Shown: positions 33,478-45,092 of the stretch, one piece after another | Layout of the letters: the number at the start of each line of letters is the position of its first letter | How positions within the stretch are numbered: position 1 is the stretch's first letter | Assembly (NCBI GenBank): GCA_029851415.1 | Contig: CM056741.1 | Span: forward strand, 72,096,282-72,160,281 | Source of the DNA: Eretmocerus hayati | Lineage: Eukaryota; Arthropoda; Insecta; Hymenoptera; Aphelinidae | Direction of reading: 5' to 3' | DNA length: 64,000 bases | The notes under the pieces: generated by a model | What the model was told of the DNA's origin: nothing | The model's input: only the letters and a program-made list of their open reading frames with translations | Databases searched by the model: none | Program-made: the position numbers and the translations under genes

Positions 33478-34025
33478 GGTAGTTGTACACCAAAATTATT
33501 CATCAACAGAATTTCTCGAGATTCTGCAGAGAGATAGTTCTAATATCGAAGAGTACGTGTGCGAAATTCCAGAACGGCTGACCATTCCGTTTTAGAGTAT
33601 CGATCGTCACAATTTGACCAGTTTTGCACATTTTTAACATTGCGCTTATGGGGGCGGGCCCCAAAAACAGCACAAAAATGGGTCCAGCGCAAAACCTGAT
33701 CAACAGAAAATGGTGGGACTGCGAGAGATCCGAGTTTATATATCAATGAATCATATGGCCAAGTCTGGAGATGATGGACCACGTCGTTTTTCAGTAATTG
33801 TACAAAGCGTAGAATGCAAAAAATGCGACACGTGATTTCGATTTTAGGGTAGATAACTTTGGAAACCATGCCTGATTCTGTTCAGGGAGGCTTAGATGAC
33901 CGTTTTCGTTTGTTGTTTGTTGGAAAAAGTGCAGTTATTAACAATAATAATAATTTCGAATATTTTGATGTGGGCAAAAAGTGAGGTTAAGTCTCTTTGA
34001 CTCACGTAGTTGGTGTACAACTACC
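33478..34025. mobile_element. TTAA-flanked MITE, copy 1
   Basis: 548 bp between TTAA at 33474-33477 and 34026-34029. Terminal inverted repeats GGTAGTTGTACACCAA and its complement. Closely similar to the copy at 34166-34718 throughout. TTAA duplication is characteristic of piggyBac and Kolobok superfamilies; the end sequence does not decide between them. Confidence 0.85.
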
Positions 34026-34093
34026 TTAATATCCTGAGTGGAAGAACCTTTTGTTCGATGGAATTGTTTCTGGTTGAAGCATCATTCGTATAA

Positions 34094-35450
34094 TTATACT
34101 GAGACTTGTAGTGATGATTCTAAGCCGAGGGAATCCGAAGTTTTCATGGAGCCATTGCAACTTAAGGTAGTTGTACACCAAAATTATTCATCAACAGAAT
34201 TTCTCGAGATTCTGCAGAGAGATAGTTCTAATATCGAAGAGTACGTGTGCAAAATTCCAGAACGGCTGACCATCCCGGTTTAGAGTATCGATCGTCACAA
34301 TTTGACCAGTTTTGCACATTTTTAACATTGCGCTTATGGGAGCGGGCCCCAAAAACAGCACAAAAATGGGTTCAGCGCAAAACCTGATCAACAGAAAATG
34401 GTGGGACTGCGAGAAATCCGAGTTTATGTATCAATGAATCATATGGCCAAGCCTGGAGATGATGGACCACGTCGTTTTTTAGTAATTGTTCATACAAAGC
34501 GTAGAATGCAAAAAATGCGACACGTGATTTCGATTTTAGGGTAGATAACTTTGGAAACCATGCCTGATCCTGTTCAGGAAGGCTTAGATGATCGTTTTTG
34601 TTTGTTGTTTGATGGGAAAAGGACAGTTATTAACAATAATAATAATTTCGAATATTTTGATGTGGGCAAAAAAGTGAGGTTAAGTCTCTCTGACTCACGT
34701 AGTTGGTGTACAACTACCTTAAACCTATGGATGGGATGAAATTACTTCATATTGTTCATATTTGACCCTCCTCCGTGTTTGCGGCAATCCAAGAACTCCG
34801 AGGTGGGTCCATAAGACGTCTCTGGGTCTCATCTAGTACCACGGATACTCTCATTATCGCAGAACTCCGGGAATCGAGCTTCAAATTATGATTTGACGTC
34901 AATCGCATCATCAATCAATCAAAAATCATCTAAAATCCGATCCTCTTCGTCTTCGCCGCAACCCCCGCGCTCCTGGGTGGACCCAAAAGACGTATTTTGG
35001 GTCTCTTTTGGTACCACAAATAATCTCATTGTTGCAGAACTCCAGAAACTGAGCTTCAACTCGTCATGAATTCAGCGTGAATCGCATCATCGATCAACCG
35101 AAAATCATCAAAATCCAGTCTCCTCGGTCTTCGTGGCAATCCAAACGCTCCTGGGTGGGCCCAAAACACGTATTCTGAGTTCTTCTTGGTACCACAATTA
35201 CTCATATTATATCAGAACCCCGGAATCAGGGGTCAATCATGACTCGACACGACAGCACAGTATTCTGCTCTTATCTTGATTGCCCTTTAACACGACCCTG
35301 TGCCCCCAGAGCTGCCCAGATTATATTCCCCGGGAACTCATCTTATAGAGTAAGGAAAGACCAAGAGAATCCCGTTCGATAATGCGGATCGGTTGAGGAT
35401 TCGCGTGGCGCTGAATCTCGCCCCGAAATCGATTTTTGGCCCCATTGTGC
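34094..35450. repeat. Right arm of the 6.4-kb inverted repeat
   Basis: Inverted counterpart of 29025-29660, split by a TTAA MITE (34162-34722). Divergence between arms includes several small indels and substitutions, so the duplication is older than the MITE insertion. Confidence 0.75.
34166..34718. mobile_element. TTAA-flanked MITE, copy 2
   Basis: 553 bp between TTAA at 34162-34165 and 34719-34722, with the same termini as copy 1. It lies inside the right arm of an inverted repeat. The other arm at about 29570 shows an uninterrupted sequence at the equivalent position, confirming insertion with TTAA duplication. Confidence 0.88.
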
Positions 35451-35585
35451 GCTCTAACGCATATTGATGGAGTTCTTAACAATTTCCTCTGCACTTGTTC
35501 AGAACTGCAAGAATTAGTGGAAAAATATATCCACGCGTACAACTTCTAATTTCAATCTCAAAAAATTCTCTGAAAATTATAACAA

Positions 35586-36870
35586 CTAGCGTTATTGCCT
35601 ACCTCGCTAACGCTCGTCCGGCTTGGAAGTGTCTCTGATATGTTATGAGCCCCTGAAATGCTTCTGTAGTTCAACAATGTAACGTTGAGATTTCATAATA
35701 CAGTGGTTTCGGAAAAAATAATTTCCTTGATGTAACGTAGTAACTTTGATTGAGAACTATTGAATTGGTGTAATGTTGCGCATAGTGAGGTTCCTGAATC
35801 TCCAGTAAGAATCTGGAAATTTCGCTGAATTAATTTAATTTGTTGGAAGGATATTGCGAAATCTACGATTATTCAATCCTATCCCACTCATGATTTGTAC
35901 CTAGATGAAAAACTAATCACGAAGGATATTTCTCTCTTCAGCAATGAATAACATGTATACCCTTATTGCCCATCTCGTTTGACTCAATCAATACACTAAT
36001 TTCGAAATAGTCATTTACATCCGATGATGCAATTATACTGAAATAAACAACTATTCGAATCTAATAGACGGTGGAAACCACGGTGGAAACTTAAGCGATT
36101 TTCACTGAAATTTCATTGGAAGTTTCACTGAAATTCTAGAAATTTCCACGGGAATTTCAGTGAAAGTTTCACCGAATCTTGAACGATTTTCAACGATTTC
36201 CAACGATTTTCATTGAAATCTCAGTAGAACTTCCACTAAAGTTAAAGCGATTTTCACTGAAATATTAGTGAAATTCCCCCTGGGATTTTAGTGAAATTTT
36301 AGTGAAATTTTCACTGATTCTTTAGTGAAATTTTCAGTGGATATTTAGTGATATTTTTACTGATTTGTTAGTGAAATTTTCACCGATATTTTAGTGAAAC
36401 TTTCACTGATTTTTCAGTGAAATTTTCACTGATTCTGCAGTGAATTTTTCACTGATTTCTTAGTGAGATTTTCACTGATTTCTTAGTGAAATTCTCACTG
36501 GTTTTTTTAGCGAGATTTTCACTGATTTTTTATTGAAATTTTCACTGATTCTTCAGTGAAATGTTCACTGATTTTTTAGTGAAATTTTCACTGATTTTCA
36601 GTGAAATGTTCACCGACTTTTTAGTGAAATTCTCACTGAAATTTTAGTGGCATTTTCATTGAAATTCAGTGAAACGTATCACTTGAACTTTAGTGATTTC
36701 CACTCCATCCATCCACCAACCAACCCACCTGACCACTCACCCCCCAACCCACCCATGACCCAACCATGACCCACACGGCCACCCATCGCCCTTCACCCCC
36801 TCCCGATAGGCAACCGGAGACGCGAGGTGCTGACGGACTAATTTTGGCTGGGCTTTTAATTATTTTAATT
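35586..36870 (-). mobile_element. Helitron-like repeat, copy 1
   Basis: About 1.29 kb, collinear with 49552-50729. On the minus strand it ends GCGTTAGCGAGG...TAACGCTAG followed by T, i.e. a GCGTTA/TAACGC hairpin at a CTAG end, as in Helitrons. The other end (minus-strand 5') is AATTAAAATAATTAAAAGCCC without the expected TC. Between them: about 500 bp of unique sequence, an array of TTTTCACTGA/TTTAGTGAAA motifs, then a CCATCCACC/CCCACC-rich tract. No Rep/helicase frame: non-autonomous. Confidence 0.6.
36090..36690. repeat. Array of TTTTCACTGA / TCAGTGAAAA motifs
   Basis: Roughly thirty short units with variable spacing alternate GAAATTTTCACTGATTTT and TTAGTGAAATT. The motif and its complement overlap, so each unit can pair with any other. 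Confidence 0.85.
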
Positions 36871-37370
36871 ACTTTTCACGCAAAAAAGGCCGGCGGGCAG
36901 CGGGAGATATACTTCCATATGTTTGCTGGCAAGTTTCTAATGAAATGTGTAGTCCTCGGTCATTGTTCCTATTAGGAGCGAAGTTCTTAAAATTGTAATA
37001 AAATCAACTTTGATGCAGTATAACTAGTGTTCTTGCCTCATGCTGCGTCTCTGGACGTGTTTTTAAGCATATTATCAAGATCGCCCGGGAGAAAATGAGC
37101 CAGGGTTGCAGGTTTTTCTGTGGTGGGGCCCCGTTGCCCAATAAAGGTGAAATATTGATATATTCAATCAATCTTCCACTGTTTTCGTCGTGGACGCGTG
37201 GAGAGGCCCTTATATTAGAAAACCCCGGCTTCCCGGGCTCATCTTTCCTCAGGCTATCTTGATTGTAATTTTTAAGCGGAGCTCACGACTCAGCGTGATT
37301 TCTTTCAAAATCACCATTTGAGAATGTCAGTTTCATGCAGTAAGCTCAGGCAACATGGCTGCTCCTAAAA

Positions 37371-38037
37371 ATAAAATAATAAAAAAAAGGTTAGTAAAAA
37401 ATTGAGTTCTTACGATACGCTTTTATTCACGAATCTAATATTCTTCTCAACAACTAAAAAGCATAAAATAATCTGAAATTTTATCGGCTAGCCCAGTTCA
37501 TTTTGAGTAAAATCGTATGCTATGCAGTTGCCCATATCTCTTATCGTGAAAAATAGTTTTTGATCCTAGTCTTTATCTATCTCTTGGGAACTCTCTCGAC
37601 CAATTATGATGAGGGTTAGAAAACATCTACTATACCATAGTTATAGACGATGAAAGCGTGGTGTGCCATTGTCCCGGACTTGAAATTCACGCGATTGCCA
37701 ATGAGGAAATATCCATGGACCACGCAATTTTTCACAATTCTTGCCCGGAAGCTCAGCACACCACGCTTTCATCGTCTATAACTATGGTATAGTAGATGTT
37801 TTCTAACCTTCATCATAATTGGTCGAGAGAGTTCCCCAAGAGATAGATAAAGACTATTTTTCACGATAAGAGATATGAGCAACTGCATAGCATACGATTT
37901 TACTCAAGATGAACTGGGCTAGCCGATAAAATTTCAGATTATTTTATGCTTTTTAGTTGTTGAGAAGAATATTAGATTCGTGAATAAGAGCGTATCGTAA
38001 AAACTCAATTTTTTACTAACCTTTTTTTATTTTATAC
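37371..38037. mobile_element. 667-bp palindrome with about 290-bp arms
   Basis: The left arm (AATAAAAAAAAGGTTAG...GAAAGCGTGGTGTGC) and the right arm (GCACACCACGCTTTC...CTAACCTTTTTTTATTTT) are nearly identical inverted copies with few mismatches and small indels. The spacer is about 75 bp. No coding content; probably a young foldback or MITE-type element. A further short IR (TTTTTAGTGAGATG) abuts its right end at 38039-38087. Confidence 0.85.
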
Positions 38038-38519
38038 TTTTTAGTGAGATGGGTTAGCGCAAAGCATATTCATCTCACTAAAAAATATAAAATCGTGAAA
38101 ACCGTGGTCATCTCTTATTCAGACAGCCTGCGTGTGCGCGCGCCGCCAGCTGCCGGCCAAAATGCATCGACCATTCGACCCATACCGCCCTGTTTCACCA
38201 AATGTTTGGTGGACTTCGGTTTAGTTTAGTTGTTCAGTCAATCCTGGTCCTGTTTCAGTATTCTGCTGCATGAATGGGTGTTCAATAATTCATCGCGAGA
38301 ATGACGAGCGTCGATAAACACTGTTATAGGTTATGCATACCAATACAGATAGTGTGAGAGCGCGCTAATCCTATCCATGTGTAAGAGAGAAACACAATTA
38401 GATCGTCGTCTTCGTCGCCCTCATCGCCGGTAAGGGCGTGTTCAAACTTGCCGCTGGTTCTCGAGTCTGAAGCCTACAAGCGCGCGAAATTAATTTCGAA
38501 AGCGAGGCGCACTCAGGCC

Positions 38520-38647
38520 GCGATTACATGTTGGCGGGAAGGCCCATACTAGCCGTGAGTGCGACAAGGATGTAGCACTCTAACCTCTTTGTCGCACTCA
38601 CGGCTAGTATGGGCGTTCCCGCCAATCGTCTTGCTCATGTAATCGCA
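38520..38647. repeat. Hairpin-forming inverted repeat
   Basis: CCCATACTAGCCGTGAGTGC-GACAAGG pairs with its complement after about 20 bp, extended outwards by TTGGCGGGAA and GCGATTACATG with small bulges. Likely a small MITE. Confidence 0.8.
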
Positions 38648-39402
38648 CCCTCATTGACTAACTCGGTACCGCGGACGACACGAAGGTTCTCTCTTGCTCT
38701 CACAGCGAGAGTAGTGGCTGCCGTGCTGCTGACTAGCTAAGTACCGGAAACGCACCACCGTCCAAGATGGCTGAAGTGAAGTAGAATAAAAGCGTATAAT
38801 AAAAAGTCTGCGGTACTAAATCGGTGAGCTCGTGGGACTCTTTTGAAACGCAATCTACGAGGCGATCAAATAGGATGTCCGAAACGAGAAAGTATGCGTT
38901 TCTCAAAAAATTTCTTACATTGATATGGAATCTATAGTAAACACCCTTCACCTTCAGAACTTAATTATAGACTCCAAAATAATCGCATTCTTCGAGATCA
39001 TTGAAAAAGACCGAGGTTCACGGATTCGGCACGTTGGATTTTCTTCGTGTTTGAAAATATAGTCTGATCCCCATTAACTTTTTGTCGGTCAGTCGTGCGA
39101 ATGAGGTGAGAATTGAAACCATAATAACATAGCCGAGCCGAAAATGATGCGAACGTAGGTGGGGGGGGGGGGTGTTTTGTCTGTTAATTTTCGATGTGAA
39201 TGAATATTGATTGATCTTCCAATGCCACGGGTCGGTTAACACCAAGAGCCTAAGTTCCCTTATCTCGCTTGTATTCGAACGAAAAAAGGTCGTTTGAAGT
39301 GTGAGGATTTTGGGTCAAAAACGGGTTAAACCGAGTTTTTCCCATGGAACTCTCAAACTTCACGTATGGTCAACATTTCGTACACGACTTTCGCGATTAA
39401 AG

Positions 39403-40905
39403 ACTTGGCCATGCCGTTGCAAATGACTTGGAATTGCTTCAGAAATGTGCCTCTGGTACGAGGTTATGGGTTATGGGTTATGGGCACGGTCGTATAAACG
39501 TAATGGCCGAGTGTACATAAGGGTGTGTCCACAAATAAAGCGTACGCACTGCTCACGGCTCACAGCGCATACCCACGGCTCACGTGCGCCATGCGCTACT
39601 CATCGGATTTCAGCCGGCGAGTGACATGGATTTCCCGGGAGATCGTCACCCATTGTCGGTCACTAACCTCAAGTTTTGTATTGGATAAAGCCGGTAATAC
39701 GGGAAATCCATATCACTCGTAAGCTAAGATCCGATGAGCAGCGCATGGCGCACGTGAGCCGTGGGTATGCGCCGTGAGCCGTGGGTATGCGCCGTGAGCC
39801 ATGAGCAGTGCGTACGCTTCATTTGTGGACACACCCAAGAGCGCGAGCGGGGACCAAGAGCGCTCTCGCGGGGTGCATTCGCTCTCGCCACTCAATAGCG
39901 CAGGTTTTTCATGTTTTGAAATATTGAGCGAAGGCGGACAGGGGAGTCTCGTACTACAGAATCACAATTCTAACATCAAAGACAAGAATTATCACAGGGA
40001 AAGGGGGAGGGGGGACATGAATCCCGAAACCCAAGAAGCCTCTAAAACTGAAAATTCTCAGAAACTGAGCCTGAGGAATCTGTTCAAGGAAAAATCATTC
40101 CCAAAACCTAAAGAAGCAACCAAACTTGCGGAAAACCGGATGCTTCGATCGGGAATCCTGCCGAAACCAAGATCCGATCAAGACTCAGTAAGGTAATCAA
40201 AATTGCTAATACTCGGATACTAGAACCGAGAATTCTGTCCGGGGAAAAATCAACCTCAAAACCCAGAATAACAAATAAACCTGCAATAAAACCTGGATGA
40301 TCATGTCAAAATTCTTTGCTTGGGAGGAAAATTGATCGCAATACCCCGGAAAAAAAGTGTGAATCAAAAATTCGATCGGAGAAATAACCGATCCCCGACT
40401 CTCATTCGAGCTCTCGGTTGAATTTTCAGACTGAGCTTTCGCGTGTTTGCGGTTTTCGGGGGCTTTTTGAGTTTTGGGATCAATCTCTTTCCGTGATAAT
40501 TTCCAATTTGAACGTTTGAGCACTATGTTTGTGAAGCGCGAGACTGTGGTTTCAGGTCGCTGCGCAATGTTCCAAGACACGAATGATATAAACATGCGAT
40601 GCTGCATGAGCGACGAGAGCGGTTGCTCAAATTTCTCACGGAGGAGAGCGCTCTCGCCACGCACTCGCGCTCTCATGTAGACTCGGCCATAGGGTTATTA
40701 CGATCAGTGAGGACATACGTATCTATTTCCCTCAAAACTCGATGTAAGGTGCAAGGTCGCCCTGTTCGAGAACCAGAATCGGTATAATCTCGCAATTCTT
40801 CGATTCTTCCTGTAAAGTAAGAGACGCTCACCCTCACAGATTGTACCAGAGGCATATTTCTGAAGCAATTCCGAGTCATTTGCGACCATTCCCGTCTCAA
40901 TCTGT
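39403..40905. mobile_element. Diverged palindromic element carrying a nested MITE
   Basis: The left arm (39403 to about 40230, minus the MITE at 39521-39836) and right arm (about 40230-40905) match in inverted orientation: CAAATGACTTGGAATTGC, TGCCTCTGGTAC, AATGGCCGAGT, AGCGCGAG, AGAGCGCTCTCGC and TTATCACGG blocks. The arms are diverged. Minus frames at 40206-40676 and 40673-40916 run through the right arm and show no recognised domain. Confidence 0.6.
39521..39836. mobile_element. 316-bp MITE nested in the left arm
   Basis: Termini GGGTGTGTCCACAAATAAAG and its near-complement; paired further through CGTACGCACTGCTCACGGC and CGCATACCCACGGC (three direct copies of CCGTGGGTATGCG on the right side). 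Comparison with the uninterrupted right arm (ACATGAGAGCGCGAG) suggests an AA duplication at the insertion point. Confidence 0.75.
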
Positions 40906-41704
40906 GTAGAAACCATAGCGCGAGTTGTCCCCGATTTTGCCGCGAGACTCCGACATAGTCTTAAACAAGATTTTTAATATCGATGGGAAAGGTTTTTTCT
41001 CAAGGATGCACCTTTTTTGTGTCATCCGTATCTGAATCTCCCTGCAATGATTCTGAAAGCCAGTATTTCGCACATAACTCGAAAACTTCAGAGTATGATT
41101 TCGAATTTTACCATGGGCTCCCTTCAAAGATAAGAACGAGACCTACAATGCTGATGGTTTTTACAGTGTGCCCAGTTTTTGAGGTATTTGCATCCGGAAC
41201 TCTCACCGGAAATTTTGGGAAGCCCAGTTTTTCGCAGATAATTCGGAATTCCCGCTTCCATTCAGAATTTTCCACAGACACACTTCTGAATATCTCAGCA
41301 AGGCCTACACCTATTTATTCGATAGAGCTTTTTCCAGAAGTGCGACTTTTCTGAGGTATTCGCATGCGTGAGTCTCGGACAATTATCAAATACTATCTCG
41401 AGCATACGGCACCAAAGTATGCATGGCATACGTTTTCCACGAGCAATGTATATCTGAAGGATTTTGATGGGATTGGGAAGTGTCCTCCTCCATGCAGAAA
41501 GGCAACATTATACTGCGTCTCCGCATCCAAAATCGCTGACTTTTACGAGGCATCTGGGGTGAAAAAACCATAGAAAAAAAGGAAGTTCCCTGTGAAAATT
41601 CACTACCCAAGCTTGCTGTGAGTCTTTTTCTTCGTCTTCTTTTTCAGAAATTTCGTCGTTATCTATGATTTAAGCTTCAATACTTCCCATATCAAAGTAA
41701 CTTA

Positions 41705-42036
41705 CAAGGGGGACCCACGGAGTGCGAGTCACCAAAGCTCACCAGACTTCTCTCACAGTTTTGTATCATCTAAAATATGAATAATCCAGAGTAACTCCGT
41801 CAAACCGACGCTCTGTCCGAAGTTACAGCCTATGACATTAGCATTGCCCATATAGGCCCATATAAAGAAGTGATATATATAGATATACTGACAATGCTAA
41901 CATTTTTACTTGATGTAGCTCTGAACAGGAAGCCCATTTGACGGAGTTACTCTGGATTCTTCATATTCTAGGTGGTACGAGACTGTGAAAAAACTTTGGT
42001 GAGATTTGGTGACCCGCACTTCGTGGGTCCCCCTTG
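41705..42036. mobile_element. 332-bp inverted-repeat MITE
   Basis: Ends CAAGGGGGACCCACGG and the near-complement. Arms pair through GAGTCACCAAA, CTCACCA, AATCCAGAGTAACTCCGTC. The unpaired middle contains ATATATAGATATA. No transposase. Confidence 0.8.
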
Positions 42037-44880
42037 TTGGTTGGATAGAGAATGATTGATCCTCATGGGATAGTGAAAGGCTCTTGTCTACAAGTTGTAA
42101 CTCGCAACTCAACTAGCTTTACGCGTTTGAAAGAGTCAGAAACAGGTAGAAAAATGTTTAACTTGATAGAAGTCTCACATACTCATGACGCTGGAATTGT
42201 GTTTGCAACAGATATGAGCTCTTTCAAATTTGGCTCCGCTTTTAAGTCGTATGACCAAAAAAAGAAACCGATCGCAAGAGTAACACCAGTATCACACTAG
42301 CTCCACCCTGTTTTATGAGATTCTCCAAAGGTCAGCCGTTCTCGAGTATTAAAGTTGACAATAAAAACAGATGACAATAGAAACAGATCCTTGATCGCAC
42401 ATGATAGAATCCATACCCTCAGCAGAGTCATCACATACATGTACCAAAATGTATGCGATAACTAATGTGAGTAATGAAGTCTCACATTCATCGTTTCGTA
42501 CGAGGTTTTGTGCATAGATTTTCAGCTGTAGCGGTGTGGCAGTATGATATGCAGCAACACGTAATTGCAGAGGTTTGCGATTAAATTGTTTTATTGTGAA
42601 GTTGATACCGACGAAGCTTCACTGACAGCATAGCATTAATGTGAAGTACAATATTACAAAAAAAAAAAAAGATGACTCATCGCCTTAGCAACTTGTTCAC
42701 TTCTCTGGGACATGATAATGCCACCCAGTAGTGGAATGTCAATATGTCAATTGATGTTACAAGCGCAAAATTATCAAGAAAATAGTCCAAGCTCGAAGAT
42801 ATCAATGACTCGCCTACAGAAAATCCTATGTTCGTATCAATGAGTTTCTCTATTCTAGGTAATACTAATGAAAAGTAAGCGAGTTTCATTATTGAGTCGA
42901 GACATCTAACGCCTGAGCGATACACACGGCGCGGCGGCGATATAAATCTATGCTATGTATATAGCATAATACATTTTGTTGCTCACTTGTATAGAGATAC
43001 GTGCCACCGGATGATAGTGTTGTAGTTGGCAACGAGACTTGACAGGTATGGAGTACTGCATCATCATCATTCTCCGTAATGTGAGCGATATGAAAATAAA
43101 TCGACATAGCATTGAAGAAATATCTCCTGAAGTTGGGAACTTTTATTCTTTGGATCTTTCTCACGGGACAAAGAGACTGATGAAAATAACTCGAAATCCC
43201 ATTGACTGAATAGCATTGCCCGTAAACGACTCAATTTTGTCTATACTTTCAAAAAGATGAGGAGTTCTGAACAGTCGTCTGAATAGAAATTTGACTGTCG
43301 AGGAGAAGAATGATTATTTGTAATTGACGCATTCTGAATACGTTCAAGAAGCCCCTCCAACAAACTATTCAATTTCTTATGAGAACTCTTCGTGATAAGA
43401 TCGATCAGATGCAAGCTTTCAAGTCCAAATGACGCAGGCATCCTCGCTTGCTGATTTTGGATGGGTTACTATGACGTCGCTGTCGATCCCTGTGGATCTT
43501 TACCAACTTTACCATTCTCTATCTAATTTGAATGTATTTCTCAGGAGTTGTGCAAGCTCCTGTTCAGATTCTATGTGTACGAGGGGGGGGGGGGGGGTCT
43601 CGCTGCAAGGAACACTGCATAAGGCGAGCTTCAATGAAAAGGAGAGATTCCATCAATAAATACTTACTCTTACTCATTCCCGAACATGAATTTGGATTTC
43701 CTTTGCCTAGGTATCCCACAATTTTCGTGGTATAGAATGCCAATGACTCGCAGAGGGCTTCTATCAAATCCATTTTGAAATCATTTGAGAACTATAATTT
43801 TGAGAACCCCACTAGTGAAAGAGACTAATTTGAGTAACCAAGGTTTTACAAAAATCCTCTTTGAAGAGAAAGTAAGCAGGAAAGTTGAGAGAGATGATAG
43901 ATGGAAAACGACACCTGCCGAATGGTGTACACCGGTGGCGGTGAAATTGAATAAACAAAAGGCAGGGCTTCCTTCGAACATCGATTGCTAAATTCATTTT
44001 GTATTATCGACAGAATTGGAACTTGGATAATGTGAAGAGACTTTTGGACAAACTCATATTTTGTGTATTTTCGTTCAAAATGCGGACTTATGTTGTGAAT
44101 CTATCTGAGAAAGACCTCGCACGTGAGTGTTTCTCGGATATCAGACAGTACGTGGAAATCCAAGCATGAGTCATGTGTGAGCGATGTCAAACAAACGTGT
44201 AATCCAAGTCTAAAAGAGACACAAGTAAAATGCAAGGCTTGGCATGTATTTTCATCCAGATTGGCTCTGTGGTGGAGTGACTGTTCATGATAAATCTGCT
44301 TGATATAGGAAGTCATGAGTTTGTCTAAGTGTACGTGACCGTCATGTAGAGTCCGCTTGGTCAAGCACGATCGAGCGATGAATTAAAAAATTTTTCTGCT
44401 TTTTCTCGTGATACTTGAAAACTGAACATTTCAAGGTTGATTTATTCGTCGTACTGTTGGGCACGCGTGATGTTAATACCGTTTCTTGATCAATTGTCAC
44501 CGCCGACTCACTTGACAAGTCTACAAATTTCTCTCCGGCATATCAAGAATTCACTTTTTTTGAATTTCAAATTTTGCTCAAGTCCTACAAAAAAATAGTG
44601 CCAAGCCGATGCAACATTTCCAGTGCGTCGACGAATCGAGCGAAATTTTGAGTCCATGGATCATCGCGCGACAACCGCGTATCAACAGGTGTTTCGCGAA
44701 CGGATCCGGCACACTGACCTCACTCTATTTGTTCGGCGTTTCGATAAAGTAAACAATCCAAGCGCGGAATGTTTTGATAGCCGCATAGTAAGCTCGCGAG
44801 TGTCAACGTAGTGATTTTGGCGTAAACTCGATTGAATCGAGCGCGGGCCCGGTGGGAAGTGAATGAAATTCGCAACGCAC
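42037..44880. other. Intron 1 of the Ig gene, 5' part; no clear feature
   Basis: Contains an A-run near 42658 and a G-run of about 13 at 43587. A minus frame beginning ATG at 43771 (MDLIEALCESLAFYTT...) runs into a strong donor-like A|GTAAGT near 43747, and a 66-aa minus frame at 43241-43441 (LHLIDLITKSSHKKLNSLLEG) looks protein-like. Neither is recognised, and they do not join in an evident way. Confidence 0.3.
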
Positions 44881-45092
44881 CACTCGATACTGCGATAGCC
44901 TCGGAGACAGCAGTGCATCGCCTTGAAAGAGTCTACGTCGGCGTACTCGGTGCCGACGACCTCCTTGGTGAAGCCAAGACCTCCGGGCAGGTTGTCAAAC
45001 CTGTGCGCCGTGCAATAATCTCGTAGCTCGCTGCCCTCGGCCAAACTCAGCGCGACGACGAGCAGCCCGAGCATCGCCTGACCCGCTCGCAT
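44881..45092 (-). CDS. Ig-domain receptor exon 1 (signal peptide, first half of first Ig domain)
   Basis: From ATG 45092 the protein begins MRAGQAMLGLLVVALSLAEGS, a typical signal peptide with a probable cut before ELRDYC. Residues 20-70 lead to the Ig strand-B cysteine and GYRSIEW. The exon ends GAGTG|GTGCGT, leaving two bases (TG) that the first base of 28368 completes to Trp, giving W-YKDG. A second in-frame ATG at 45161 would add LQLVLIAACFYLMQC; I prefer 45092 because of the cleaner signal peptide and its ATG context, but this is not certain. The intron to exon 2 is 16.5 kb. The protein would be secreted or a type I membrane receptor. Confidence 0.7.

Noticed and set aside
40206..40676. 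156-codon minus frame as a gene
   Set aside because: Lies within an arm of a diverged palindrome, low complexity, no domain; the mirror arm does not keep it open.
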